From contig NZ_JACLZI010000050.1 in assembly GCF_014280935.1 (NCBI RefSeq), positions 1-64,000 of the forward strand: a stretch of 64,000 nt of DNA. The letters are read 5' to 3'. Source of the DNA: Aquibacillus kalidii (GTDB lineage: Bacteria > Bacillota > Bacilli > Bacillales > Amphibacillaceae). Under the pieces are notes generated by a model. It made no database searches. It worked only from the letters and a program-made list of their open reading frames with translations, and had not been told where the DNA came from. Below are positions 17,783 through 25,786 of this stretch, piece after piece. The position numbers were made by a program, and so were the translations under genes. How positions within the stretch are numbered: the first letter of the stretch is position 1; every line of letters starts with the position of its first letter.

Positions 17783-17811
17783 ATAATAATATAATTTGTA
17801 CGTACAATCAA
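17783..17811 (-). promoter_or_regulatory. araDA promoter with embedded AraR operator
   Basis: On the minus strand -35 TTGATT (17811-17806) and -10 TATTAT (17788-17783) are separated by exactly 17 bp. The spacer holds the palindrome TTGTACGTACAA (17796-17807; full site AATTTGTACGTACAAT, 17793-17808), the best AraR match in the window. Repressor bound there would block polymerase. The rest of 17812-18106 shows no gene. Confidence 0.8.
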
Positions 17812-18106
17812 TGATAAGTTAACATTTTATAAAAATTTTGCACAAACTAGTTAAAATAATGCACATTATTGGGGTTTTAAGCTAACCAAGTCACACAGTT
17901 ATCTATAAATATGACAATCTTAATCAGGCTAGTCCATACAACTTATTCATTTACATTTAAAATTACTTCCTTTAATTCTAAGCTTTTTTCCATATAAGTG
18001 TAGGCTAAAAGACCTATTATGAACCTTGTTTATGTCATTAACGTTAATAAGTTCATCATCATTATTTATAAATATTTAACAATAACTATTCCTATTCCTA
18101 TTGATT

Positions 18107-18137
18107 TAAAAAACTCCATCGAAATGGAGTTTTTTAA
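18107..18137 (-). terminator. Intrinsic terminator of the yckD-like gene
   Basis: AAAAAACTCCAT and ATGGAGTTTTTT pair around CGAA; T-rich on the minus strand. Confidence 0.9.
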
Positions 18138-18140
18138 CTA

Positions 18141-18497
18141 TTATTCGTTTTCTTTTGGAGCTTTCTGATTCTTATGGTGGTGTTTATCCCATTTCGGGAT
18201 AAAACCATCTTTCTCCATCTTTTCTAGGAACATATCTAGGTGTTCTTTCATTTTCGTAGCATCCGCTTCACTTAATACCCCGAATTCAACATATTTGTTG
18301 ATAATTCCTTTTCTTTGATTAATTAAGTTTTCGTGGAGCGTTCTTAACTCTTCTACCTGTTCCTCTGTTAACTTTACTTCCTTAAACTCAGGCTTATCCA
18401 TATGCTTACCTTCCTCAGCAGACAGAGAAGTGATTCCTGCACCAGCTACAGATAAAGCGATAGCAAAAGCAACTAAACCTCTAAGTAACTTTTTCAT
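18141..18497 (-). CDS. YckD-like secreted small protein (DUF2680)
   Basis: 118 residues: a signal peptide (about 1-27, ending LSAEE), then a charged helical region with KLTEEQVEELRTLHENLINQRKGIINKYVEFGVLSEADATKMKEHLD, the DUF2680 pattern found in B. subtilis YckD, and a His/Lys-rich tail (KHHHKNQKAPKENE). Function unknown; possibly metal-binding at the tail (inference). Monocistronic with its own terminator. Start ATG has AGGAAGGAGAT upstream. Confidence 0.8.
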   Translation of the reverse strand: MKKLLRGLVAFAIALSVAGAGITSLSAEEGKHMDKPEFKEVKLTEEQVEELRTLHENLINQRKGIINKYVEFGVLSEADATKMKEHLDMFLEKMEKDGFIPKWDKHHHKNQKAPKENE

Positions 18498-18570
18498 AGC
18501 ATAGATCTCCTTCCTAAATTAGTCATTTTAATTTTTACTAACGGTTGGAAATCTATACACGGTTATCTAG

Positions 18571-19572
18571 TTAAGAATTAATTAAGTTCACAATCATTCT
18601 ACCTTGCGCTCTCCCCTCAAAGATTGTTTTCAATGCAATAGGTAATTCGTCTAACTTTATTTCAGTAGCCATTTTTTCCATAAACCCATTAGGCTTCATA
18701 TCACCAGCAATTCGATTCCAAACTGCCTGCCTTTCTTCCATAGGGCAATACACTGAATCAATCCCAAGTAAGTTTACACCTCGTAGTATGAATGGAAACA
18801 CCGCAGTAGGCACGCTCGTTCCACCAGTTAAACCACTAACCGCAACGGAACCCCCATAACTTATTTTACTTAATACAGAAGCAAGCATTTGACCACCAAC
18901 CGGATCAATTGCTGCTGACCAAAGTTGCTTATCTAATGGTTTCACTTTCTCTTCATATACATCTTCTCTAGAAATCACTTCACTTGCACCAATTTCTTTT
19001 AAGAATTGCTCGGCTGATTGCTTACCTGTACTTGCTACAACTTGATACCCCAACTTATGCAGCATAGCAACAGCTGTACTACCAACACCACCAGTTGCTC
19101 CTGTTACGAGAACCTTACCCTTATCAGGCATTATGCCACTATTCTCCAATCGATTGATAGAAAGTGCAGCAGTAAACCCTGCCGTCCCAAAGAACATCGC
19201 TTCTTTTAATGACAACTCTTCAGGTAATGGCACGATCCATTTTGAAGGGATCCTTGCATATTGACTATAACCACCATAGTGGGTCACCCCTATTTCATAA
19301 CTTGTAGCGATTACCTCATCGCCTACTTTATAACGTTCATCTTTAGAGTCCACGACGACCCCAGCTAAATCAATTCCCGGTATAAATGGATATTGTTTTA
19401 CGATCGTGCTTTTAGGCAAACTTGCCAGTCCATCTTTATAGTTAACACTTGAATAATGCACCTCTATCAAAACTTCAGCATCTGGTAAATCATTAATAGT
19501 TAGGCTTGTAACTTCAGCCGAAAAATTATCATCTTGCTTATTTACTTGGAACGCTTTAAATGTTTCAATCAT
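18571..19572 (-). CDS. YhdH/AcuI-type NADPH quinone oxidoreductase (zinc-free MDR)
   Basis: 333 residues of the medium-chain dehydrogenase/reductase family. GroES-like N-terminal domain with SSVNYKDGLA (about 42-51) and PGIDLAGVV, then a Rossmann domain with VTGATGGVGSTAVAMLHKLG (about 155-174). Structural zinc Cys are absent, as expected for the YhdH/YhfP branch, whose E. coli member reduces acrylyl-CoA. The physiological substrate here is unknown. Single-gene unit. Confidence 0.88.
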   Translation of the reverse strand: MIETFKAFQVNKQDDNFSAEVTSLTINDLPDAEVLIEVHYSSVNYKDGLASLPKSTIVKQYPFIPGIDLAGVVVDSKDERYKVGDEVIATSYEIGVTHYGGYSQYARIPSKWIVPLPEELSLKEAMFFGTAGFTAALSINRLENSGIMPDKGKVLVTGATGGVGSTAVAMLHKLGYQVVASTGKQSAEQFLKEIGASEVISREDVYEEKVKPLDKQLWSAAIDPVGGQMLASVLSKISYGGSVAVSGLTGGTSVPTAVFPFILRGVNLLGIDSVYCPMEERQAVWNRIAGDMKPNGFMEKMATEIKLDELPIALKTIFEGRAQGRMIVNLINS

Positions 19573-19775
19573 TTCTATTTATCTCCCTTAGTATGTATTT
19601 CTCTTACAAAATTCTTCCGTGCTAGCCGTAAACAGGATGCTTTTTTTAAGCTCGGGCTAGTCTATAATACTGAAATGTTCAAGATGTAGTCGCTTCCCGG
19701 ATAGGTTTCCGTACATTAACATTGTAGTTCATTCCATTCTAAGATAAACCTAACAACCTAATTGTAAAAACTCAA

Positions 19776-19801
19776 GTAGCGCAACCCTAAGGTGCGCTAC
19801 G
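19776..19801 (-). terminator. Hairpin at the end of the YiiX-like gene
   Basis: GTAGCGCAACC and GGTGCGCTAC pair around CTAA, with the stop codon at the edge of the stem; on the minus strand TTGAGTTTTTA follows. The arm sequence GTAGCGCA recurs in the hairpin at 31753-31775. Confidence 0.7.
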
Positions 19802-20576
19802 TATCTAACTGAAACTTAACATCCTTGTGTTCATAAACTTTTTCGAAATCCTTATTATCCTTTAAAATACTGTATAGATCCTCTGGCGAGAACCATAAAT
19901 GATCATTAGAAAACTTATAATCCGCTCCGTTATAATAGGCCAACCATACTAGCTTTGAACAATAAATATATTCCCATGGATCTTGTAATGATTGCGATAA
20001 GTTAAATGAAAAAACCGGTTTTTTTGTGCCGTTTTCTACCTTCTTTTTATAGGAAGCTAAATATTCCTTTGCATAGCTAGCTGCAGCCTCACCTTGCTCC
20101 TTAGACTTTGGTCTAAACTGGGCATGCTGTGGATGTTTTTCTAGAAATTGTTGAACAGAATCCTTTCTAATAGCAGGGTATCCACCTGGGGATTCAATTA
20201 AGTTATTTTCATCAACAACTATCGCTGAGTGTCCCATATAACCGGTCATTATTTCATTAACGTTATCACTCGCAACTAGAATATCACCTGCTTTAAAATT
20301 TCTTTCGCGGTGTGCCTGACTCATGTTCACAGCATTTCTACTATACTCTTCCGCTACTGGAACCACTCTGTTATTGTTATAAGAATAACCAATTACCATT
20401 AATTGCTCTATATCTTGATTATTATCCCATCTGACATAGAATTTATTTGCTTGGGATGAGGTCGCCATTCGTTGTTGATTCACATAAACTTCAACATTGT
20501 AAATTGGGAGGTTTGAAGTATTTTCAATGTACAACCATTCTCCCTGTTGTATAACCCTAAAGTGTGTTTTTCTCAT
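19797..20576 (-). CDS. YiiX/YycO-like permuted papain-fold cysteine hydrolase
   Basis: About 259 residues from ATG 20576 (GGCGGTGG upstream); the longer frame adds 19 residues without a better site. The N-terminal 80 residues look like a small beta domain. The C-terminal part has the permuted NlpC/P60 pattern: FKAGDILVASD, then MGHSAIVVDENN with the catalytic His (near 135 counted from ATG 20576), and YIYCSKLVWLAY with the catalytic Cys (near 210), in the reversed His-before-Cys order typical of YiiX/YebB/YycO. Likely an amidase or lipid/peptide hydrolase. No signal peptide is evident. Not in an operon. Confidence 0.7.
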   Translation of the reverse strand: MRKTHFRVIQQGEWLYIENTSNLPIYNVEVYVNQQRMATSSQANKFYVRWDNNQDIEQLMVIGYSYNNNRVVPVAEEYSRNAVNMSQAHRERNFKAGDILVASDNVNEIMTGYMGHSAIVVDENNLIESPGGYPAIRKDSVQQFLEKHPQHAQFRPKSKEQGEAAASYAKEYLASYKKKVENGTKKPVFSFNLSQSLQDPWEYIYCSKLVWLAYYNGADYKFSNDHLWFSPEDLYSILKDNKDFEKVYEHKDVKFQLDT

Positions 20577-21345
20577 TTTACCACCGCCCATATATACCAT
20601 ATTCAGCAATAGTAAGAAATGTTCATTTCCCATTATAAGCAGTAGAGTATAGTAATTCTGTTATAATCATCACATTCTCTCTATATAATTGCATTAAATA
20701 GATCTTTTTGTGACCATGTACCTTTGTCAAAATATGTATATAATCACCAGTAAGTGGAGATGTTGATTTCCGCTCCGGGCAGTTGCTTTCCGTGGGCAAC
20801 GCCTCAGCCTCCTCGGAAGAAAACGGCTTCCTGTGGGGTCTTCACCTGTTGTTTTTCCCACAGGAGTCAACTGCCCTCCGCTCCAATCAACAACAAAGGT
20901 GGAAAAATTGTAGGAGTAACAGTCCTTAGAATCAACGCTTTAGTTGGACGATTAGTGGTTAATGTTCTAAAGAGGTTAGAAATCTATCATAAGTGTAGGA
21001 AGAATACGGAGACTCCTCGAAAATAAAGTTCAATTTTCTTCGTGCGATGTATCGCTTCCGTAGCCTTCCTTGTCCTGTGGGAACAGCACGAGGTGAAGAT
21101 CCCGGAAGAGCGTTCTTTGCGTCACGGGAAGGCTTGAGGCCGTGCCCACGGAAAGCGGAGTATTCTGCCGGAACGAGTTCAAGCACACATCCAAAGGTTC
21201 TTATAAGTTACTGCAGATTTTATCTCTAATGCGTCATTTTGATAGCGACAAGGTATGAGAAATGAACAAAAGCATAGTGCGTTGGCTTGTGACGTAAAGA
21301 TATATAGATTGGGGTTGAGACAAGAGGATCACTGTTTCTTGACAA
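20577..21345. repeat. Composite intergenic repeat, copy 2
   Basis: No gene. AATCACCAGTAA (20741-20752) is followed by a plus-oriented GC-rich element (about 20755-20895, with CTTTCCGTGGGCAACGCCTC), then an opposed element (about 21003-21180) beginning ATACGGAGACTCCTCGAAAA and ending CGGAAAGCGGAGTATTCTGC, and then AGTTACTGCAGATTTTATCTC at 21206-21226 with GCGTCATT. The opposed element is close to the one at 7755-7935, and its right end is the reverse complement of the left element at 7545-7620. Confidence 0.85.
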
Positions 21346-21376
21346 CAAAAAACCGAGCTAGCTTACGCTCGGTTTG
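21346..21376 (-). terminator. Intrinsic terminator of the queF-transporter operon
   Basis: AAACCGAGC and GCTCGGTTT pair around about 7 nt; on the minus strand TTTTTTG follows. The transporter stop codon lies in the hairpin. Confidence 0.85.
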
Positions 21377-22010
21377 CGATATTTGCTTGCCCGGGAATCA
21401 TTTCTGTCCCTTTTTCTTTCTTGGCCAATTTAACTAACAGGTAGGCAATTGGAGTATCCACAACTGCAATCATAAATTTAAAGATATATTGAGTTAGAAC
21501 CATCGTAATTAAGACATTAACCGGAACAGTCCCAGCAAATGCGATCACAATGAAAATGGATGTATCCATCAACTGACTAGCCATTGTGGAGAGGTTATTA
21601 CGTAACCATAACTTCTTCTCACCATGTTTCTCTTTTAAACGATGGAAAATAAAAACATCAAGATTTTGACTTACTAGATAGGCTAGTAAACTTGCTAACA
21701 TTACTCTGAAGCTACTGCCTAGAATAGTAGAAAATTCCGGTTGTAAGCCGAATGCAGGAGCTGCTGGTAATTGAATAGCAATGTACACAAAAATTAACGC
21801 GATAACTTGTGTAAAGAATCCAGCCTGTACTGTCTTTCTCGCTGCATCTTTTCCATAAACTTCACTAATAACATCAGTTATTAGATAGGTGACTACATAA
21901 ACAATAACTGCTGCTGGCAGCATGTAATCACCAACACTAAATAGCTTTACAGCTAAAAAATTAGATAAGATTAATAAACCTACAAAAATTGCATTTAAAT
22001 ATATAAACAT
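21363..22010 (-). CDS. Queuosine precursor transporter (VUT/YhhQ family)
   Basis: 215 residues with about six hydrophobic segments, the VUT/YhhQ (COG1738) family. Family features are ITDVISEVYGKDAARKTVQAGF (about 45-66) and QLMDTSIFIVIAFAG (about 146-160). Members import queuosine precursors such as preQ0/preQ1. It lies 47 bp after queF in the same riboswitch-controlled unit, which fits salvage of exogenous precursor. B. subtilis YpdP is the likely counterpart. Start ATG with AGGGAGCG. Confidence 0.88.
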   Translation of the reverse strand: MFIYLNAIFVGLLILSNFLAVKLFSVGDYMLPAAVIVYVVTYLITDVISEVYGKDAARKTVQAGFFTQVIALIFVYIAIQLPAAPAFGLQPEFSTILGSSFRVMLASLLAYLVSQNLDVFIFHRLKEKHGEKKLWLRNNLSTMASQLMDTSIFIVIAFAGTVPVNVLITMVLTQYIFKFMIAVVDTPIAYLLVKLAKKEKGTEMIPGQANIANRA

Positions 22011-22057
22011 TTTTTCGCTCCCTTTCCAATTTTGAAAGGAATCAAAGCTAACCCTCT

Positions 22058-22555
22058 TTAGCGATTGTCAATCTTTTCAGGATACATATCGTGATTCATC
22101 ATACGGTGTTCAGCCATTGTTTCATATTTAGTCCCCGGTCTTCCATAATTGCAATATGGATCAATAGAAATACCACCTCTTGGTGTAAACTTACCCCAAA
22201 CCTCAATGTAGCGTGGATCCATTAACTCAATCAAATCATTCATGATGATATTCATACTATCTTCATGGAAATCTCCGTGATTTCTAAAGCTAAATAGATA
22301 TAGTTTCAAAGACTTACTTTCTACCATCTTTTCACTTGGAATATAACTAATGTAAACAGTACCGAAATCTGGTTGACCAGTCTTAGGACATAAAGTTGTA
22401 AATTCCGGACAATTAAACTTAACGAAATAGTCTCGATTTGGATGTTTATTATCAAATACTTCTAACACTTCAGGAGTATAGTCAAAAGCATAATTGGTCC
22501 CTTGGCTTCCTAGTAGTGTTAAATCCTGTAGATCTTCATCTCTTCTTCCTGCCAT
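22058..22555 (-). CDS. queF: NADPH-dependent 7-cyano-7-deazaguanine reductase (preQ0 to preQ1)
   Basis: 165 residues, the length of the short unimodular QueF of Bacilli. The catalytic Cys56 and Asp63 lie in [16 protein letters not shown]; the NADPH-binding motif [20 protein letters not shown] follows. Reduces the nitrile of preQ0 to the amine of preQ1 for queuosine tRNA modification. First gene of a two-gene operon behind a preQ1 riboswitch. The other que genes (queCDE) are not in the window. Start ATG with AGGAGGT. Confidence 0.97.
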   Translation of the reverse strand: MAGRRDEDLQDLTLLGSQGTNYAFDYTPEVLEVFDNKHPNRDYFVKFNCPEFTTLCPKTGQPDFGTVYISYIPSEKMVESKSLKLYLFSFRNHGDFHEDSMNIIMNDLIELMDPRYIEVWGKFTPRGGISIDPYCNYGRPGTKYETMAEHRMMNHDMYPEKIDNR

Positions 22556-22648
22556 GTTGTAAACCTCCTTGTTAATTACTATTTTTAGAATCTGTCAGGC
22601 TTGGCTACTAACTAGTCCAATCCGTACGATTCCAATTAATTTTACCAA

Positions 22649-22681
22649 TAAAAAAAACCATGCCCCTAGAGAGGACATGGT
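22649..22681 (-). terminator. Riboswitch-controlled terminator upstream of queF
   Basis: On the minus strand ACCATGTCCTC pairs with GGGGCATGGT around a short loop and is followed by eight T. Its 5' arm base-pairs alternatively with the 3' end of the preQ1 aptamer. Confidence 0.85.
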
Positions 22682-22696
22682 TGTATGATCACTAAT

Positions 22697-22740
22697 ATGT
22701 CCTTAGTTTTTTATAGAGGGTTTAAGCTAAGAACCTCTCC
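22697..22740 (-). promoter_or_regulatory. preQ1-I riboswitch aptamer
   Basis: The minus strand reads GGGAGAGGTTCTTAGCTTAA, then ACCCTCTATAAAAAACTAAG, then GACAT. This is the preQ1-I layout: stem P1 (AGAGGTT / ACCCTCT region), the C-rich loop side, the A-rich tail AUAAAAAACUAAGG that folds back as a pseudoknot. AGGACAT at 22703-22697 is perfectly complementary to ATGTCCT at 22678-22672 in the terminator 5' arm, giving an antiterminator when preQ1 is absent. Predicted logic: preQ1 bound, terminator forms, queF and transporter off. Confidence 0.92.
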
Positions 22741-22822
22741 CGCTTCATGAACGGTTATATCCATTTACTCGACTTATTATAAAGACGAGATCCATAGAAG
22801 TCAATCTATTTTCTACCACATT

Positions 22823-23722
22823 TTAAAATACAATCGTCTTATTCCCGTGAACGATAATTCTGTCGTCTAAATGCCACTTTATAGCTCTTGCTAATACGCT
22901 ACGTTCCACCGATTGACCAATCTTTTTCATCGCTTCCGCATTATCCCGATGATCAACACGACTTATATCCTGTTCAATAATTGGTCCCTCATCCAAATTA
23001 TTAGTAACATAGTGGGAGGTCGCACCAATTAATTTCACCCCTCTATTATAGGCTCTCTCATATGGATTCGCTCCTATAAATGCCGGTAAGAAAGAGTGGT
23101 GGATATTAATAATCTGATGCTTATGTGATTCTACAAAGCTTGGTGTTAAAATTTGCATATATCGCGCAAGCACAATAACGTCAACCTCATATTCTTTCAA
23201 TAATTGCAATTGCTTCTCTTCTACCTCAGCTCTAATATCCTTGTTAGCTGGTATGTAGTAGTATGGGATACCCAATGACTCAACCATCTCACGAGACGTC
23301 TCATGGTTACTTATTACCAGGGAAATATCGGCCATTAAGTCTCCGCTTTGCCATTCCCACAACAACTCTAATAAACAATGCGGTTCTTTTGATACGAAAA
23401 TAGCCATTTTTTTAATTTCATCTACGTACATAAACTTCCAGTCCATATTAAACCGGTTGGCAATCTCTTGAAAGTCAGATTCTAATTGTGCTTGCTTTTG
23501 CTTCAGATTAGGGGATTCAAACTCTATACGAATAAAAAATTCTCCGCCTTCCGGGTCTGCTGAATACTGATTGGATTCAATAATATTAGCACTGTGCTCA
23601 TATAAGAATTCAGAAACAGCAGCCACTATACCAGGTTGATCCGGACAATTAATTAATAAACGTGCTCTATTTTTATTATTTTGTTTAAACATGTCTATCT
23701 TTTCTTGTATATAACTTTTCAC
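22823..23722 (-). CDS. purU: Formyltetrahydrofolate deformylase
   Basis: 299 residues: an ACT domain (about 17-95, ARLLINCPDQPGIVAAVSEFLYEHSANI) then a formyltransferase-like hydrolase domain with NIHHSFLPAFIGANPYERAYNRGVK and GATSHYVTNNLDEGPIIEQD. Hydrolyses 10-formyl-THF to formate and THF, balancing one-carbon units. Starts at a GTG with AGAGGG upstream. It begins 66 bp after argD with no clear terminator between, so it may be partly cotranscribed with the arg operon. Confidence 0.95.
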   Translation of the reverse strand: MKSYIQEKIDMFKQNNKNRARLLINCPDQPGIVAAVSEFLYEHSANIIESNQYSADPEGGEFFIRIEFESPNLKQKQAQLESDFQEIANRFNMDWKFMYVDEIKKMAIFVSKEPHCLLELLWEWQSGDLMADISLVISNHETSREMVESLGIPYYYIPANKDIRAEVEEKQLQLLKEYEVDVIVLARYMQILTPSFVESHKHQIINIHHSFLPAFIGANPYERAYNRGVKLIGATSHYVTNNLDEGPIIEQDISRVDHRDNAEAMKKIGQSVERSVLARAIKWHLDDRIIVHGNKTIVF

Positions 23723-23788
23723 TATGGGATCCCTCTTTGCTATTATTAATACGTATTACTGTATGATATAGCGGAAAAAGAATCAAGT

Positions 23789-24976
23789 CTACTCAATCAG
23801 GAACACCTTTTCCATAACCTCTAAAAATTCATCCACTTCTTTTTTGTTTGTGGTCAACGGGGGCAATATACGCACCACCTGTGGTCCCGCAATTAAAATT
23901 AAGGTTTGATGTTCTTCTCTTGCCTTTGTGACATAATCAATCGCGTTTTCTTTAACAATTAAACCTAATAGAAGTCCTTTTCCTCTTACATTTATAATCT
24001 CATCAGTTTTGGCTGCAAGTGTATGAAGCTTTTCAAGAAGATAGCTAGATACTTCCTGGGCATTTTTTATAACTTGCCCTTCCGTTAACATCTTTAAGGT
24101 AGCAAGACCAGCTGTAGTAGCTACTGGATTACCTCCAAAAGTACTGCCATGACTACCTGGAGTAAAAGCCTTGCCAACATGCTGCTTTGCAATAATTGCT
24201 CCAATAGGAATACCAGAACCCAGCCCCTTTGCAACACTAATAACATCTGGCTCAATGTCATATTGCTCATAAGCAAATAATGTTCCTGTACGTCCCATGC
24301 CAGTTTGAATTTCATCAACCATCAATAAGATGTCATGTTCCTTACACAATTCACTCACTCTCGCCAACCAGGCTGGATCAGCTGGTAACACTCCACCTTC
24401 CCCTTGAATAACCTCCAGTAATACCGCACACGTTTCTGGTTTAACAAGATTATCTAATGCCTGGATATCATTGTAGGGTAGATAACGAAAGCCAGGTGTT
24501 AACGGAGCAAACCCATGTTGTATTTTCTCCTGTCCCGTTGCCGACAAGGTAGCCAATGTTCTCCCATGAAAGGAATTGCTAAATGTAACAACCTCATAAG
24601 CATCCTTGCCTTTAACATCCTGGGCATACTTTCTAGCTATTTTGATTGCAGCTTCGTTCGCTTCCGCACCACTATTACAGAAAAATACTTGATCACCACA
24701 ACTATTTTCTACTAACAGCTTCGCAAGCTGTTCTTGTGATGGAATATGGTAAAGGTTAGAGCAGTGCCATAGATTTTGTAATTGATTTTCCACTTGCTCT
24801 TTTACTTGATTAGGTACGTGACCTAGGTTACATGTTGCAATACCTGATGTGAAATCTAAATACTTCCTTCCATTATTATCCCATACGTAACTACCTTTCC
24901 CTTTGGATAACGTTATTGGGAACCGACCATAAGTTTCCATGACCGGACTAACTGTTGAAATGTTGTTATTAGACAT
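23789..24976 (-). CDS. argD: Acetylornithine aminotransferase
   Basis: 395-residue class III PLP aminotransferase. The Schiff-base Lys is in ISVAKGLGSG (about 250), with CNSGAEANEAAIKIAR near 103 and VDEIQTGMGRTG near 221. Transfers the amino group of glutamate to N-acetylglutamate semialdehyde in arginine synthesis. Its start overlaps the end of argB by 8 bp. Last gene of argCJBD. Confidence 0.96.
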   Translation of the reverse strand: MSNNNISTVSPVMETYGRFPITLSKGKGSYVWDNNGRKYLDFTSGIATCNLGHVPNQVKEQVENQLQNLWHCSNLYHIPSQEQLAKLLVENSCGDQVFFCNSGAEANEAAIKIARKYAQDVKGKDAYEVVTFSNSFHGRTLATLSATGQEKIQHGFAPLTPGFRYLPYNDIQALDNLVKPETCAVLLEVIQGEGGVLPADPAWLARVSELCKEHDILLMVDEIQTGMGRTGTLFAYEQYDIEPDVISVAKGLGSGIPIGAIIAKQHVGKAFTPGSHGSTFGGNPVATTAGLATLKMLTEGQVIKNAQEVSSYLLEKLHTLAAKTDEIINVRGKGLLLGLIVKENAIDYVTKAREEHQTLILIAGPQVVRILPPLTTNKKEVDEFLEVMEKVFLIE

Positions 24977-25772
24977 TTGGAACCTCCTTATCTAGCATAA
25001 TTCTTGTACCCACTTCTTTACCGCTCATAAAATCTATCAAACTATTTACTTGTAACCCATTTACAATGGACACCTCTGGAACTCGATGCGCTAACGCTTT
25101 TAATGCCGATTGAACTTTTGGTATCATTCCACCATAGATCACTTCTGTTTCAATTAATTGTTCTATTTTTTCCTTACCAACATGGTGAAGGGTTTGCCTT
25201 TCACCATTCTCTTCTACACAGATACCTGAAATATCACTAATAAAGCATAGTTTAGCTTCAAGCGCTTGAGCAATGGCAGAGGCAGCCATATCTGCATTTA
25301 TATTATATCTTTGCCCTTTTTCATCCATACTAATGGGCGATATAACAGGAATAAAACCCTGATCGATGATTTGTTCAATAAGAGAAACATTTACATTTTG
25401 CACTTCTCCTACATATCCCAAATTATTTTTCGAATTGGCTGGAACTGCCTGAAGTAAGGAGCCGTCAACCCCACTAATTCCGTAAGCCTTGCCATTAACT
25501 TTTGATAGATTTCTAACAATTTGCTTATTCATGGATCCACTAAGAGCCATTTCCACCACATCTAATACTTCATTCGTTGTCACACGTAACCCGTTCACAA
25601 ATGTCGTGTGGACCCCCATTTGGGATAATAAGGATGAGATTAACGGTCCACCACCATGAACAATAATTGGCTTCCAATCTCCCTGTTGGTGAATCTCCGC
25701 AATATTTTTATAAAAGGATTCAGGTAAAGATTCAAAAACACTACCACCGCATTTTATAACAACATAATTCAC
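24969..25772 (-). CDS. argB: Acetylglutamate kinase
   Basis: 267 residues of the amino-acid kinase fold: IKCGGSVFESLP at the start, IIVHGGGPLISSLL (about 38-51), NADMAASAIAQAL and GGMIPKVQSALKA. Phosphorylates N-acetylglutamate. The length and lack of an N-terminal extension suggest the non-hexameric, arginine-insensitive type usual in organisms with ArgJ (inference). Starts at GTG with GGAGG upstream; 14 bp after argJ. Confidence 0.96.
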   Translation of the reverse strand: MNYVVIKCGGSVFESLPESFYKNIAEIHQQGDWKPIIVHGGGPLISSLLSQMGVHTTFVNGLRVTTNEVLDVVEMALSGSMNKQIVRNLSKVNGKAYGISGVDGSLLQAVPANSKNNLGYVGEVQNVNVSLIEQIIDQGFIPVISPISMDEKGQRYNINADMAASAIAQALEAKLCFISDISGICVEENGERQTLHHVGKEKIEQLIETEVIYGGMIPKVQSALKALAHRVPEVSIVNGLQVNSLIDFMSGKEVGTRIMLDKEVPNV

Positions 25773-25786
25773 CTTATATAACCTCC

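Noticed and set aside
17716-17811. N-terminal extension of AraD in the longest frame
   Set aside because: It would start inside the AraR operator/promoter; the internal ATG with a good ribosome site gives the exact family length and N-terminus.
18030-18050. cre-like palindrome ATTAACGTTAAT upstream of araD
   Set aside because: Three mismatches to the cre consensus in essential positions and too far from the araDA promoter; AT-rich palindromes of this kind are expected by chance.
20959-21229. Frames on both strands of the second composite repeat
   Set aside because: Same explanation: shared repeat sequence with fortuitous open frames.
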